From an uncultured Draconibacterium sp. (GTDB taxonomy: Bacteria; Bacteroidota; Bacteroidia; Bacteroidales; Prolixibacteraceae), in contig NZ_OY771647.1 in assembly GCF_963674925.1 (NCBI RefSeq), forward strand, positions 2,371,501 to 2,435,500: a stretch of DNA of 64,000 nt, written 5' to 3'. Below the pieces are notes generated by a model. The model searched no databases, was not told the DNA's origin, and saw only the letters and a program-made list of their open reading frames with translations. Positions 25,755 to 34,903 of this stretch are shown here, piece by piece (within the stretch, counting starts at the first letter, position 1; every line of letters starts with the position of its first letter). The position numbers and the translations under genes were made by a program.

Positions 25755-28271
25755 TTATTCTTCTTTCAGAAGTTGTTGAGCAGCCAGTGCCAAAAACATA
25801 AAATGCGACGAGCCTCCGCCAAGCACATATTCAACTTGTTGCCACAGGTAGGGGAATTCAAGCAGTTCAGGGAAATCGGGGCGAATAAGTGCTGTACCCG
25901 ACACTACGCCGCCCGGAATATACGACCAGTCGGCGCGATTTAAACCATAGCCAACAGTTGCCGAGCGCGCACCAATCCCCGAAGCAAACGAAGAAGTATT
26001 GGAGCCGGGATGGCACCCCAAAATAAAATTCAAAGCATTGTAAATGTATTCTGAGCTAAAAATATCGGGGTAGGCCGTGTGCAAAAAGTATTGCCTGAAA
26101 CCAAAGGACTGGATATCCCAGCCGGCACCCCAGATTTGTGGTCGATAAGGAATTCCGTACGGAGTTTCGGCGCCTTGTTTTTTTATTTGTTCGTTTAGGC
26201 CACTCATGGCTCCCCTGATTGCTTTGGTAAAATCAGGATCATTTATTTTTTTCTCGGCACGGCCAATGTACCAGCCAACAAATCCTATTGCTCGCGTAAT
26301 AAATTCGGTTTCGGAAAGCAGGTAATTTTTGTAAATATCATCACCGGTAGTAAGGTACAGCTCGGTTGCCGCGTGTATTTTTGCCGCTTTGGACCGTCCG
26401 TTTGCTTCAGTAACCTCAAATAAGGTTTTGGCACAATCAAGAGCCTGCGCGCTGAGTGTATCGTTAAAACCCTTTAGCACACGGGCTGTAGCAGCCATTT
26501 GTGCGGCGGTGGTCAATTCGCGGTAAGGATTGTCTTCTGTAAATACCCAGCGGTCGTCGTCGTTACCCGAAATGTTGTCGGTCATTGCCGATGCATCGCC
26601 CAGCATTACATATTGTCTAAGGTTGTTGCAGATAATACCGCGGTAAAGTCGTCCCAAAGCCCGGTATCCGCCAATTACAGTAAGCGCACCATTTTCAACC
26701 TGTTGCAAAAGGTCGGCTTTCCCATCGGGCTGGTGGATCTCGGATATTCTTTTTTGCTGATCGATGGAAGTTGCATCGTAGTCCACTCCAAATGCTTCGT
26801 AAGCAAGAGCCAGAATATAAGCTTCACCAGCCTGCGACTCTACACGCAGGTCAAAGTCGCCGGCATCGTGCCAGCCACCAATATTTAATCCGGGTACAAC
26901 GTCGCCGGGCGAATAATCAGTTAAAGTGGATTCTCCCTGCACATAACCATCGATGTGGTTAAAATTAACCGGTGCCATTCGCGCATCGTCCATGTGGCAG
27001 TCGTCGTGCCAAACACGGTATTTTTCGTTTACGCGCATGTGGCACATTTGAACGGGAAGGAAATATTCCAGTACCGGTTGCCAAACTCCGCGATCGTAAA
27101 CAGCATCATCAATCCGAAAAACAGGAGAAGCAGAATTGCCGTAACGCACCTGGTAAAGTCCGGGGGAATTTATTTCCGTGAAATCGAATTTCAGGTAGTT
27201 GTAGCGCAAAAACTGGCCCCATTCTTCACCGGGTTTGCTGAGTACTTCTTCTTCACCCGAAGCGGTAATTTTGAATAAAGCAGGCGATTCTGTTTTTTCG
27301 CTGCGTTTATCGAGTTCTATAATAGCTGTTTTTTGTTGTTTGCTGTGATAGCCGACTTGTGACGTTTGAACAACCGGTGTATACTGCCAGTCTTCAACAA
27401 CATTAGGTGTAATGATCCATTTTATAGCCTCTTTTGTTTTTCCTGCGGGTATTTCGCTTCGTATCACAAACCAGCCATTGTTGTGATTCATGCGGCCGTC
27501 GTATAGTTTTAAGGCCGCTCCCTTACTTTCAATGCTGAATTTTCCGTATGGATCATCGGGGCGTACCACAAATAGGTGGCCCTGTGCATAAGGCTCAGCA
27601 ACAATATCGTCTGCAATTATCGGACTATATCCCTCTCCGGCAAGGTGTTCAGCCGAAGCTTTTCCATCAGGATTAAAATTGCCCGGATCGTTGTAATTCG
27701 AAGGTTCGTAAAGCGTTGGCCCGTTGGGTTGTTGCGGGAAAACTCCTGTTTTATCGTCCATGATCCAGGGTTTACCAAACAAAGCTCCCGGGAAAAGCTC
27801 CATATTAAAACCCACTTTACCGAGGTATTTTTGCGGAATGGGCTGCTCCAGGTCAACGGTGACGATAACCGAGCTGCCTTTGCCTTCAACATTTACGGTG
27901 TAGTTTATTTGCAAATCGGGGTAAACCATAGGGTTAAAGCCCGTAATGTGGCGCGATGAGTCGGGAAAACTTAAATACGCAGTAATCGTATTTTTATCCT
28001 GATCTGTAACGCGGTCGCGTTGTTTAGGCACTGGCTGCCATTGTCCGGGAGTGGGCTCCAATCTGATGTCGCCATTGGTGGCAATACGGTTTCCGTGCAT
28101 AATCAGCGAAACACCGCCCTGGTGACCTTCAGGATAAATATCATCGAAGGCCATTACATCCACTCCATGGTTTTGGAAATAACCGGATGAATTAAGTTTG
28201 AATTCCTGAGCGTTGAGATTGTTGGTACTGATTACTACCAGTAAATAGAAAAGGAAAGAAAGTTTCTTCAT
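25755..28271 (-). CDS. Secreted GH9 glycoside hydrolase
   Basis: 838 residues with a signal peptide (cleavage after NLNAQ or so). An extra N-terminal beta domain of about 270 residues comes first, then an immunoglobulin-like GH9 N-terminal domain (about 298-390, TSQVGYHSKQQKTAIIEL), then the (alpha/alpha)6 barrel. The barrel holds the catalytic base signature GGWHDAGDFD (Asp469 and Asp472). Near the end are NFILGCHPGSNTSSF and a late QQVEYVLGG with Glu814 as the candidate acid. Family members are endo-beta-glucanases, with some exo-acting forms; the extra N-terminal domain and the short C-terminal tail do not settle which. No T9SS tail is visible. It is the first gene of its operon, with a good promoter 60-90 nt upstream. 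Confidence 0.88.
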   Translation of the reverse strand: MKKLSFLFYLLVVISTNNLNAQEFKLNSSGYFQNHGVDVMAFDDIYPEGHQGGVSLIMHGNRIATNGDIRLEPTPGQWQPVPKQRDRVTDQDKNTITAYLSFPDSSRHITGFNPMVYPDLQINYTVNVEGKGSSVIVTVDLEQPIPQKYLGKVGFNMELFPGALFGKPWIMDDKTGVFPQQPNGPTLYEPSNYNDPGNFNPDGKASAEHLAGEGYSPIIADDIVAEPYAQGHLFVVRPDDPYGKFSIESKGAALKLYDGRMNHNNGWFVIRSEIPAGKTKEAIKWIITPNVVEDWQYTPVVQTSQVGYHSKQQKTAIIELDKRSEKTESPALFKITASGEEEVLSKPGEEWGQFLRYNYLKFDFTEINSPGLYQVRYGNSASPVFRIDDAVYDRGVWQPVLEYFLPVQMCHMRVNEKYRVWHDDCHMDDARMAPVNFNHIDGYVQGESTLTDYSPGDVVPGLNIGGWHDAGDFDLRVESQAGEAYILALAYEAFGVDYDATSIDQQKRISEIHQPDGKADLLQQVENGALTVIGGYRALGRLYRGIICNNLRQYVMLGDASAMTDNISGNDDDRWVFTEDNPYRELTTAAQMAATARVLKGFNDTLSAQALDCAKTLFEVTEANGRSKAAKIHAATELYLTTGDDIYKNYLLSETEFITRAIGFVGWYIGRAEKKINDPDFTKAIRGAMSGLNEQIKKQGAETPYGIPYRPQIWGAGWDIQSFGFRQYFLHTAYPDIFSSEYIYNALNFILGCHPGSNTSSFASGIGARSATVGYGLNRADWSYIPGGVVSGTALIRPDFPELLEFPYLWQQVEYVLGGGSSHFMFLALAAQQLLKEE

Positions 28272-28333
28272 AATTCAGATTTTAGGCTATTGGTTTATTC
28301 TATTAAACAGATTTATTGATCTCCTCTGCTTAA

Positions 28334-28364
28334 CAAATTTATAAAAAATTGTATTTAGTACAAT
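28334..28364 (-). promoter_or_regulatory. Candidate promoter of the GH9 operon
   Basis: On the minus strand TAAATTTG (28341-28334) matches TAnnTTTG, and ATTG (28364-28361), one mismatch from TTTG, lies 19 nt upstream, the normal Bacteroidota spacing. Transcription would begin near 28327, about 55 nt before the GH9 start codon. Confidence 0.5.
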
Positions 28365-28695
28365 AAGTGTGTTTGTTACTAAAAATGTATTGAGATTAGG
28401 AATTTTAAATTTGAATATGAACAGATCATATGTTTTGAATTGAAAATATATATTGTAGATGTTACAAATAGTAGCACTATGTAATTGATGTATATGTTTT
28501 AAAGTGCAGTAATACAGGCATATAGCATCTATTTTGTGATAGGTGCGTGTTGGTGTATTTTCCTGGCTGGAAACGCTAATGGAGTTTTTTAAATAGTACG
28601 CCTAAAAGCTGTTTTTTTACTCTTTCCGGAGTGAAATTTATCTAAACTTAAAACTAAATTATCTAAAATTATAAGTCATTTTTATACTGATAATG

Positions 28696-28703
28696 TAGTT
28701 TTG
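28696..28703 (+). promoter_or_regulatory. Candidate -7 promoter element
   Basis: TAGTTTTG fits TAnnTTTG; no TTTG is found at the expected -33 spacing. It sits 36 nt before the small lipoprotein-like ORF and 513 nt before SusC. Confidence 0.3.
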
Positions 28704-28739
28704 ACAATTACTAACAAACGATTATTCAAACTTGAAAAG

Positions 28740-28877
28740 ATGAACTTTAAAAAACTATTATCATTAGCCGTATTTCTTACGAATACAAATTTCGCTTGTG
28801 ATTTCCGATTCGTCAATATTGTTGGACAAGTGATACACACACATAGGTTTAATTCGTTCATATTATCGTTCACCTGA
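28740..28877 (+). CDS. Possible 45-aa lipoprotein or gene remnant
   Basis: ATG to TGA, 45 codons. It starts MNFKKLLSLAVFLTNTNF followed by Ala-Cys, a credible lipoprotein signal with the lipid Cys at position 20. The remaining 25 residues have no recognised motif. A -7 box lies 36 nt upstream. It may be a small secreted lipoprotein or the 5' end of a gene that has decayed. Confidence 0.3.
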   Translation: MNFKKLLSLAVFLTNTNFACDFRFVNIVGQVIHTHRFNSFILSFT

Positions 28878-29215
28878 TTTGCTCTGTTTAAGGGCTAATG
28901 CATACACTATATAAGCACTGTGCAAATTATGTATGTTTAATGAACTTGAACGAAAGATCGGGATTGCAACTTTTCGCATCGAATTAATTGCTACTGTTTT
29001 TCTGGAAATTTCATTAAGCACCAAAGTTTAAAAAGATTTAGTTGAACGCACGGTGTAAAGTTGGTGATGTATTGATTCCTGTCATCAGATACAACTTAGG
29101 ATGAACGAAAATATAACTAAGAGGTTGGAGGCTATTTTAAGGGTGTATTCCGCCTGAATAAAAACCGCTATCGTCTTAGACTTAATTCCAATTTATTAAT
29201 CAAAACTATTTATTT

Positions 29216-32200
29216 ATGAAAAAAGGCAAATTATTTCAGGTCGCACTTTTGATGCTTCCTATGATGCTCTTAACACTCTGGGGTTTTGGCCAAAACATCA
29301 ATGTGCAGGGTACTGTAGTTGATGATTCAGGAAGTCCAATTCCGGGAGCTTCAGTTACTGTAGAAGCGACTACAATTGGTACGGTAACTGACTTTGATGG
29401 TAAGTTTACACTGGATGTTCCTGAGGGATCGGAAGTTCTTGTGTTTAGCTTTGTTGGTATGGAAGTTCAGAAAGTTGAAATTGGTTCGCAAACCACTTTT
29501 AACATTACAATGAAACCCGATGTGGTTGGGCTCGATGAGGTTGTAGTTGTTGGTTACGGTACAATTAAAAAGAGCGATATTTCGGGTTCAGTAGCTTCTG
29601 TAAGTACTGAGGAAATGATGAAAAAAGCACCAACAAACGTTGCGCAAGGTTTAAAGGGAGCTGCTGCAGGGGTAATGGTTACCTCTCAGGATGGTGCCCC
29701 TGATGCGAATGCTGCAGTGCGTATTCGTGGGGTTGCTACGATTAACGGTTCGGCTTCTCCTTTGTATGTGGTTGATGGAGTGCAGGTTGGTACCAATGCC
29801 AACTTCCTTAATCCGGCCGACATTGAGAGTATGGAAGTATTAAAAGATGCTTCTGCAACTGCTATTTATGGTGCACGTGGTGCGAATGGTGTAATCATGA
29901 TTACCACAAAACATGGAACTAAAGGTGCGGCCAGAATTGAATTCTCAGCAAACTTTGGCGCACAAACCTTACCTTACACGCTTGATGTGCAAGATGCCGA
30001 TAGTTATGCTGCATCGATTCGTTCTGCCCGTGCTTCTGATGGAGGTGTTCCGGTATTATCTATTTGGGATACGCAATACGACGGAAAAAGAAAAACCATC
30101 AACTGGCAAGATGAAATGACACAGATGGCCCTTAGACAGCAATACAATCTTTCTGCATCGGGTGGTACAGACAAAACTCAAGCTAACTTTTCTTTAGGTT
30201 ACCTTGACAATGAAGGTCTTGTTGTAAACAGTTACTATGAGCGTATCACCGCGCGTGCCAATGTTAAAGTAAGCGTTGCTGACTTTATTGAAGTAGGTGG
30301 TGATGTCAATTTTGTTCACACCGAGTCGATGGGAAGTAATGCTGCCGTTGGTAACAATACGAACCTTTCCAGTTTACGCGATATGGCATTTATTACACCT
30401 ACCATGGACTATATTAGTGATGCTGGTGAATACATCAGCCCTAACGTAGTTAACCCTGATGGAACTTATGGTGTTTTTTATCAAACATCTGTTGCTAACG
30501 AAATTGGTAAAGGTTATGATAACCCATATGCCCGCCAAATGGAATTGGATAACCCATCAAGATCAAACCGGGTATTTGCAAGTGCTTATATTAACCTGGA
30601 TTTGTATAAAGGCTTGTCTTTTAAATCGATTGCCTCATACAACTTCACTTCGCGCGATGGTTACAGTTGGACTCCGTTAAGGTATCGTTACAACAATGGA
30701 GAATCAATTCCGCTGTACGGTGTTGATATGACTGAGCAGTTTTCAATGAATGCTTCTCAAGGTAATGATTTGGCTCTTGAAAGTTACTTTACATACAATT
30801 ATAAAACCGACATTCATAACCTTACATTGATGGCTGGTAATTCAGTTAGTAAGAGTTATGGTCAGTGGCTAAATGTTTCTGCCAGAGATTTCCCTGCATC
30901 TAATATCCGCGATATTGGTTTAACCAATGACCTGGATTCAAAAACTGCAGGTGGTGCTTTCAACTTGCAAACCCGTTACATATCTTATTATGGAAGGGCA
31001 ATGTACAGTCTTAAGGATCGTTATATCTTAACCGCAACTATGCGTCGCGACGGTTCTTCAAACTTTGGTGCAGGTAATCGTTGGGGATCTTTCCCATCGG
31101 CAGCATTGGCATGGCGTATTTCTGAAGAAAGTTTTATGGATAGCGCGCCGGTAATTAGCAACCTTAAGTTGCGTTTAGGATGGGGACGTACAGGTAATGC
31201 AGGTGGAGCAACCGATTTGTCAGTTGATCAATTAAGTTCTGCTAATAACCTGTATCACTTTTACGGCATGTCTTCGAGCAGTCAGAATAGCTCTGCTGCA
31301 AATGGTTTTGCTCAGCAAAGTGTAATCGATACTAACCTGAAGTGGGAAACCAACGAACAGGTAAACGTTGGTCTTGACTTAGGTTTATACGATAACAAGT
31401 TGAATATTACAGCTGACTACTTCCAGCGTACTGCAAAAGATCTGTTGATATACCAAACAATGCGTCCTTCTACAGGTTTTACAAGTGTGTACACTAACTT
31501 TGGTGAAATTCAGAATAAAGGTTTCGAATTCAGTGTTAATTATAATACAAACATTGGAAGAGACTGGAACGTTGGAGCTACTTTAACAGGTTCTTCTCTT
31601 AAAAACGAAGTTATTGTATCTGGTTCAGATATATTCAATACCAATTCAGGTACAACTAACGACGGCAGTAACGTAGGTGCTATTGGTGGAGGTCTTAGCT
31701 GGGACAACCACTCAATTTGCCGCGAAGGTTATGCTGTAGGTTCTTTCTACGGATACAGAACTGCTGGTATTTTCTCTGATCAATCAGAAATTGACCAGTT
31801 AAATGCTGCTGCAGTTGCTAATGGCTTCGATTACTACCAGGAAGCTCAAACACAACCTGGCGATTTCAAATATGTAGATATTAACAACGATGGCCAGATC
31901 AGTGAAGAGGATATGGACGTTCTGGGTAACGGTTTCCCAAAACTGAACTACGGTTTAATGCTTGATGCTACTTATAAAAACTGGGACTTCTCAGTTTATA
32001 TGTATGGAGTTTTAGGTCAGGATATTCTTTCTTATTCGGCAATGAAACTGACTACCATGACACCATCTGATGATTGTGTATCTAACATTTTAACTGATGT
32101 TGTAGCTGATGCATGGTCGCCAAGCAATACTGATGGAGCATATCCACGTTTATCGATTACCGACCTTAATGCCAATACCCGTACTTCTGACGCATGGATT

Positions 32201-32449
32201 AAAAAAGGTGACTTCCTGAAGATAAATAATGTACAGATTGGCTATACTTTACCAAATAATATTGCCAAATCACTAAAAATGTCTGGTGCCCGCGTTTATG
32301 CTTCTATACAAAACCTGGCTACTTTTTCATCGTACAACAAATACGGCGATCCAGAAGTGGGACAAGGAAGCGTGCTCTATACTGGTCTTGATACCGGCCG
32401 ATATCCTACACCACGTACATATACATTTGGTGTGAACATTAAATTTTAA
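29216..32449 (+). CDS. SusC-type TonB-dependent outer-membrane transporter (xylan locus)
   Basis: 1077 residues. Signal peptide MKKGKLFQVALLMLPMMLLT with cleavage after GFGQ. The carboxypeptidase-D-like domain is about 28-103 (VQGTVVDDSGSPIPGA). The TonB box DEVVVVGYG is at 107-115, followed by the plug (IRGVATINGSASPLYVVDG) and the barrel ending FGVNIKF. An acidic loop DINNDGQISEEDMD is a likely calcium site seen in many SusC proteins. There is no STN domain. The signal region is shorter than in the first SusC and the two proteins belong to different subgroups. With the SusD 30 nt downstream it should import the oligosaccharides cut by the xylanase-type enzymes encoded from 38.7 kb on. Confidence 0.95.
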   Translation: MKKGKLFQVALLMLPMMLLTLWGFGQNINVQGTVVDDSGSPIPGASVTVEATTIGTVTDFDGKFTLDVPEGSEVLVFSFVGMEVQKVEIGSQTTFNITMKPDVVGLDEVVVVGYGTIKKSDISGSVASVSTEEMMKKAPTNVAQGLKGAAAGVMVTSQDGAPDANAAVRIRGVATINGSASPLYVVDGVQVGTNANFLNPADIESMEVLKDASATAIYGARGANGVIMITTKHGTKGAARIEFSANFGAQTLPYTLDVQDADSYAASIRSARASDGGVPVLSIWDTQYDGKRKTINWQDEMTQMALRQQYNLSASGGTDKTQANFSLGYLDNEGLVVNSYYERITARANVKVSVADFIEVGGDVNFVHTESMGSNAAVGNNTNLSSLRDMAFITPTMDYISDAGEYISPNVVNPDGTYGVFYQTSVANEIGKGYDNPYARQMELDNPSRSNRVFASAYINLDLYKGLSFKSIASYNFTSRDGYSWTPLRYRYNNGESIPLYGVDMTEQFSMNASQGNDLALESYFTYNYKTDIHNLTLMAGNSVSKSYGQWLNVSARDFPASNIRDIGLTNDLDSKTAGGAFNLQTRYISYYGRAMYSLKDRYILTATMRRDGSSNFGAGNRWGSFPSAALAWRISEESFMDSAPVISNLKLRLGWGRTGNAGGATDLSVDQLSSANNLYHFYGMSSSSQNSSAANGFAQQSVIDTNLKWETNEQVNVGLDLGLYDNKLNITADYFQRTAKDLLIYQTMRPSTGFTSVYTNFGEIQNKGFEFSVNYNTNIGRDWNVGATLTGSSLKNEVIVSGSDIFNTNSGTTNDGSNVGAIGGGLSWDNHSICREGYAVGSFYGYRTAGIFSDQSEIDQLNAAAVANGFDYYQEAQTQPGDFKYVDINNDGQISEEDMDVLGNGFPKLNYGLMLDATYKNWDFSVYMYGVLGQDILSYSAMKLTTMTPSDDCVSNILTDVVADAWSPSNTDGAYPRLSITDLNANTRTSDAWIKKGDFLKINNVQIGYTLPNNIAKSLKMSGARVYASIQNLATFSSYNKYGDPEVGQGSVLYTGLDTGRYPTPRTYTFGVNIKF

Positions 32450-32479
32450 TTGTTCCATAATAAACAAAAGATTAACATT

Positions 32480-34339
32480 ATGAAAAACAAATTAAGAATA
32501 TTATTTATAGCCGCTTTTGTTGGGACTGTTTTATTCGGAACAACTTCTTGCGACAATGAAGAGTTTTTGACAGTTGACCACTATACGATCCTTGCGGCTG
32601 ATCAGATGTTTAAAAGTGAAGCTGACGCGGCTAAAGGCCTGGTGGGCTGTTACGATATGTTCTTTCCGGGATCTAATGCAGACGACTGGAACTATAAACC
32701 TCAGTTATTTGTAGGTTGCCACCCTACACTGGAAACACAAGCTACAGGTTGGGATAAGCAATATGGTAACCAACAATGGGCAGCTGATGATCCAAGTTTG
32801 AATGCAGGTTGGATGTATGCTTACCGTGCCATTGGTCGTTGTAACGTATTTTTGGCAGGTTTGGAAGCATCAGAAGAGGCTGCAAACTGGTCAACAACCG
32901 AATCTATGGCTGGTCAGGCGAAAGCAATCCGTGCCTACTTTTATATGTGGCTGGCGCAAACATGGGGGAGAGTACCAATGTTGGCGGCTGGTGAAACTTT
33001 CTCGAATACACCAGATAAGGCTGCTGCTGAAACTGATGACGAAATGTGGGATTTTATTATCCAGGACTTAAAAGATGCTTCTTTAGCACTTGAGTGGGCT
33101 CCGGAAAATAACGAGTACGGCCGTTGTACTAAAGGTATGGCACTTTCATACTTAGGCGAAGCTTACATGTGGAAAGCATATAAAGCCCGTATCAATGGTG
33201 ATGGCGATGCCAAAAGCAATGAAAATATTCAACTGGCTGCTGCTGCTTTAAAAGAAGTTATTGATGACGGACCATACGAGTTGGCTCCAGCATATTCTAC
33301 TTTATGGGACGTAGGTCTTGCATGGCCTAAGGAAGCTGTTTTCCAGGTTGTTATGGATATGGGTGCAGGGAATTACTCGAATTGGGACTCTAACGCACAC
33401 AACTTTGTGAACTTTTTCGCCGGTTCTACCAACGGTGGCGGCGGCTGGGGATCGCAGTACCTTTCGTGGGAATTGTATTTCTCTTTTGAAAATGGTGACA
33501 AACGTCGCGATGCATCAATGGCTACCAATCCTGTTCCGGAACTTCCTGAAGAACAACGTTCAGAATATACCTATGGTTACAACCCGTTTTTACAGCAAGC
33601 AATAGGAAGTACACCTGATAAAAACAGTTTTAAAATGAATAACGGTGGCGACTATGCTCCAGGTATATGGACAATTAAACTTTGGAGAAATCAGCGCTGT
33701 CAGTGGGCATCACCTCACTCACCGGTTCACTTCTATTACAAACGTTACTCAGGAGTTATGCTTGATTACGCAGAATGTCTGTTCCGACTGAATGGTGGAA
33801 ATGATGCAACCGCATGGGATCTTGTTAATCAAGTCCGCGACCGTGCGTTTGGAAACCTGGAGGTAGGTAAAGCTGAGGCGTTAACCAGCACGTTCTTACC
33901 TTATTTCCAGTCATTGGAGAATATCAATGGAGAATATTCAGACTATGTTGCTCCAACAGAATATCCTATTCCATTTAGTACTGAAACAGTAGAGGTACCT
34001 GATGCAAAAACTTATTACACTGCAGATGCCGCTGGTAATGAGTACCACCAGGCCTTCTCTGGTTTAGAAGTTTGGGAAGTTGCCCTTGGACAGGAGCGTC
34101 GTAAAGAGTTTAATTCAGAATGGAACTTGAAGTACGACCTGCAACGGTCTGAATTCCTGATCCCTCATATTGAAGCCAATTATCCAAAAGGTGTAGGTGT
34201 TCCGAATACCGATCCAAATGCACTTACGAACTGGCATACTTATCGCGAATGGGATTTCAACGAAAAGAAACTTGTTATGCCTATTCCAACAAACGAATTG
34301 CTTAGAAATAAACTGATAACCCAAAATGACGGTTATTAG
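32480..34339 (+). CDS. SusD/RagB-type surface glycan-binding lipoprotein (xylan locus)
   Basis: 619 residues from the ATG at 32480. An in-frame TTG at 32450 would add ten polar residues before the signal and is rejected. The lipobox is TTSC (Cys24), followed by DNEEF. The N-terminal helices hold AKAIRAYFYMWLAQTWGRVPML, the SusD RAYFY/WG-PxL signature. The C-terminal part contains YYKRYSGVMLDYAECLFRLNGGN and GQERRKEFNSEWNLKYDLQR. The fold is the TPR-like lid of SusC. The glycan-contact residues cannot be picked by eye. A terminator follows 39 nt after the stop. Confidence 0.94.
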   Translation: MKNKLRILFIAAFVGTVLFGTTSCDNEEFLTVDHYTILAADQMFKSEADAAKGLVGCYDMFFPGSNADDWNYKPQLFVGCHPTLETQATGWDKQYGNQQWAADDPSLNAGWMYAYRAIGRCNVFLAGLEASEEAANWSTTESMAGQAKAIRAYFYMWLAQTWGRVPMLAAGETFSNTPDKAAAETDDEMWDFIIQDLKDASLALEWAPENNEYGRCTKGMALSYLGEAYMWKAYKARINGDGDAKSNENIQLAAAALKEVIDDGPYELAPAYSTLWDVGLAWPKEAVFQVVMDMGAGNYSNWDSNAHNFVNFFAGSTNGGGGWGSQYLSWELYFSFENGDKRRDASMATNPVPELPEEQRSEYTYGYNPFLQQAIGSTPDKNSFKMNNGGDYAPGIWTIKLWRNQRCQWASPHSPVHFYYKRYSGVMLDYAECLFRLNGGNDATAWDLVNQVRDRAFGNLEVGKAEALTSTFLPYFQSLENINGEYSDYVAPTEYPIPFSTETVEVPDAKTYYTADAAGNEYHQAFSGLEVWEVALGQERRKEFNSEWNLKYDLQRSEFLIPHIEANYPKGVGVPNTDPNALTNWHTYREWDFNEKKLVMPIPTNELLRNKLITQNDGY

Positions 34340-34377
34340 AATACAAATTTCTTAAACATAAATTTGATTGTACTGAG

Positions 34378-34409
34378 AGGGGATTACCGAAAGGTTTTCC
34401 CCTTTTTTT
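34378..34409 (+). terminator. Terminator of the second SusCD operon
   Basis: AGGGGA (34378-34383) pairs with TCCCCT (34398-34403), with an inner ACC/GGT and a GAAA loop, followed by seven T. It ends the SusCD transcript before the 42-bp repeat array. Confidence 0.88.
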
Positions 34410-34903
34410 CTGAAAGTCACTTTGGTAAAAACAAAAAAGTTCACACAGAGTAGATCACTAAGTTTTCGCAAAGCATGCAAAACAGATTCTATACCTATGC
34501 GAATTTTGCGCTTCTTCTTTTCTTTGCGTGAAACAATATTGATGTCCTTTCATCCCTGTTGGTGATTCCCGGGAGTCATGATTGTTTTAGCTTATGAACT
34601 GAAGGAAATATAAATTGCTGGAATTGTATGCAAAAAACGTATGCTATCGCAGTTGAAAGCAGGCATTTGGGCAACAAAATGCCACCTATCGCATGTTACA
34701 ACCAGAATTTTTGCCAAAAAGTGATACCTATCGCATGCGAAAGGCAATGAATTTTAGCGAAAGTGGTACCTATCGCATGCTACAGCTAGTGTTTTTGCGC
34801 CCCAATGGCCTCCGATAACTGCGAAAGGCAATGTTTTTTCACAAAAATGCCCTCTATCGCACTTAGTTGAATGACATGTTCAAAGCTGAATGAAAGTACT
34901 GGG
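34410..34903. other. Convergent intergenic region carrying the repeat array
   Basis: About 490 nt between the SusCD terminator and the stop of the leftward TolB-like gene. The first 230 nt show no gene or clear structure; the remainder is the 42-bp array annotated separately. No long reading frame crosses it. Confidence 0.6.
34642..34866. repeat. Six-unit 42-bp degenerate tandem repeat array
   Basis: The octamer CTATCGCA occurs at 34644, 34686, 34728, 34770 and 34854. A degenerate copy lies near 34812. The steps are 42, 42, 42 and 84 (2 x 42) nt. Between octamers the units share a pattern: a T-rich middle, then an A-rich part, then TGxxAC leading into the next box. The first unit contains a perfect hairpin GGCATTT/AAATGCC (34662-34683); the fifth has a similar GGCA/TGCC stem. 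The array lies in a convergent intergenic region and encodes no protein. Its period equals four helical turns. Confidence 0.85.

Larger units (their letters stand above)
28272..29215. other. Divergent 944-bp intergenic region (GH9 operon / SusC locus 2)
   Basis: It holds the leftward GH9 promoter (28334-28364), a rightward -7 box (28696-28703), a short lipoprotein-like ORF (28740-28877), and about 340 nt of AT-rich leader before SusC. A 63-codon minus-strand frame (28682-28873) overlaps the small ORF and does not look coding. No regulator gene and no repeat array. Confidence 0.6.

Noticed and set aside
28682..28873. 63-codon minus-strand frame before SusC 2
   Set aside because: No motif; it overlaps the better supported small lipoprotein-like ORF.
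34642..34866. The 42-bp array as a CRISPR array
   Set aside because: Only eight bases are strictly conserved, the interval sequences resemble each other, and no cas gene is near.
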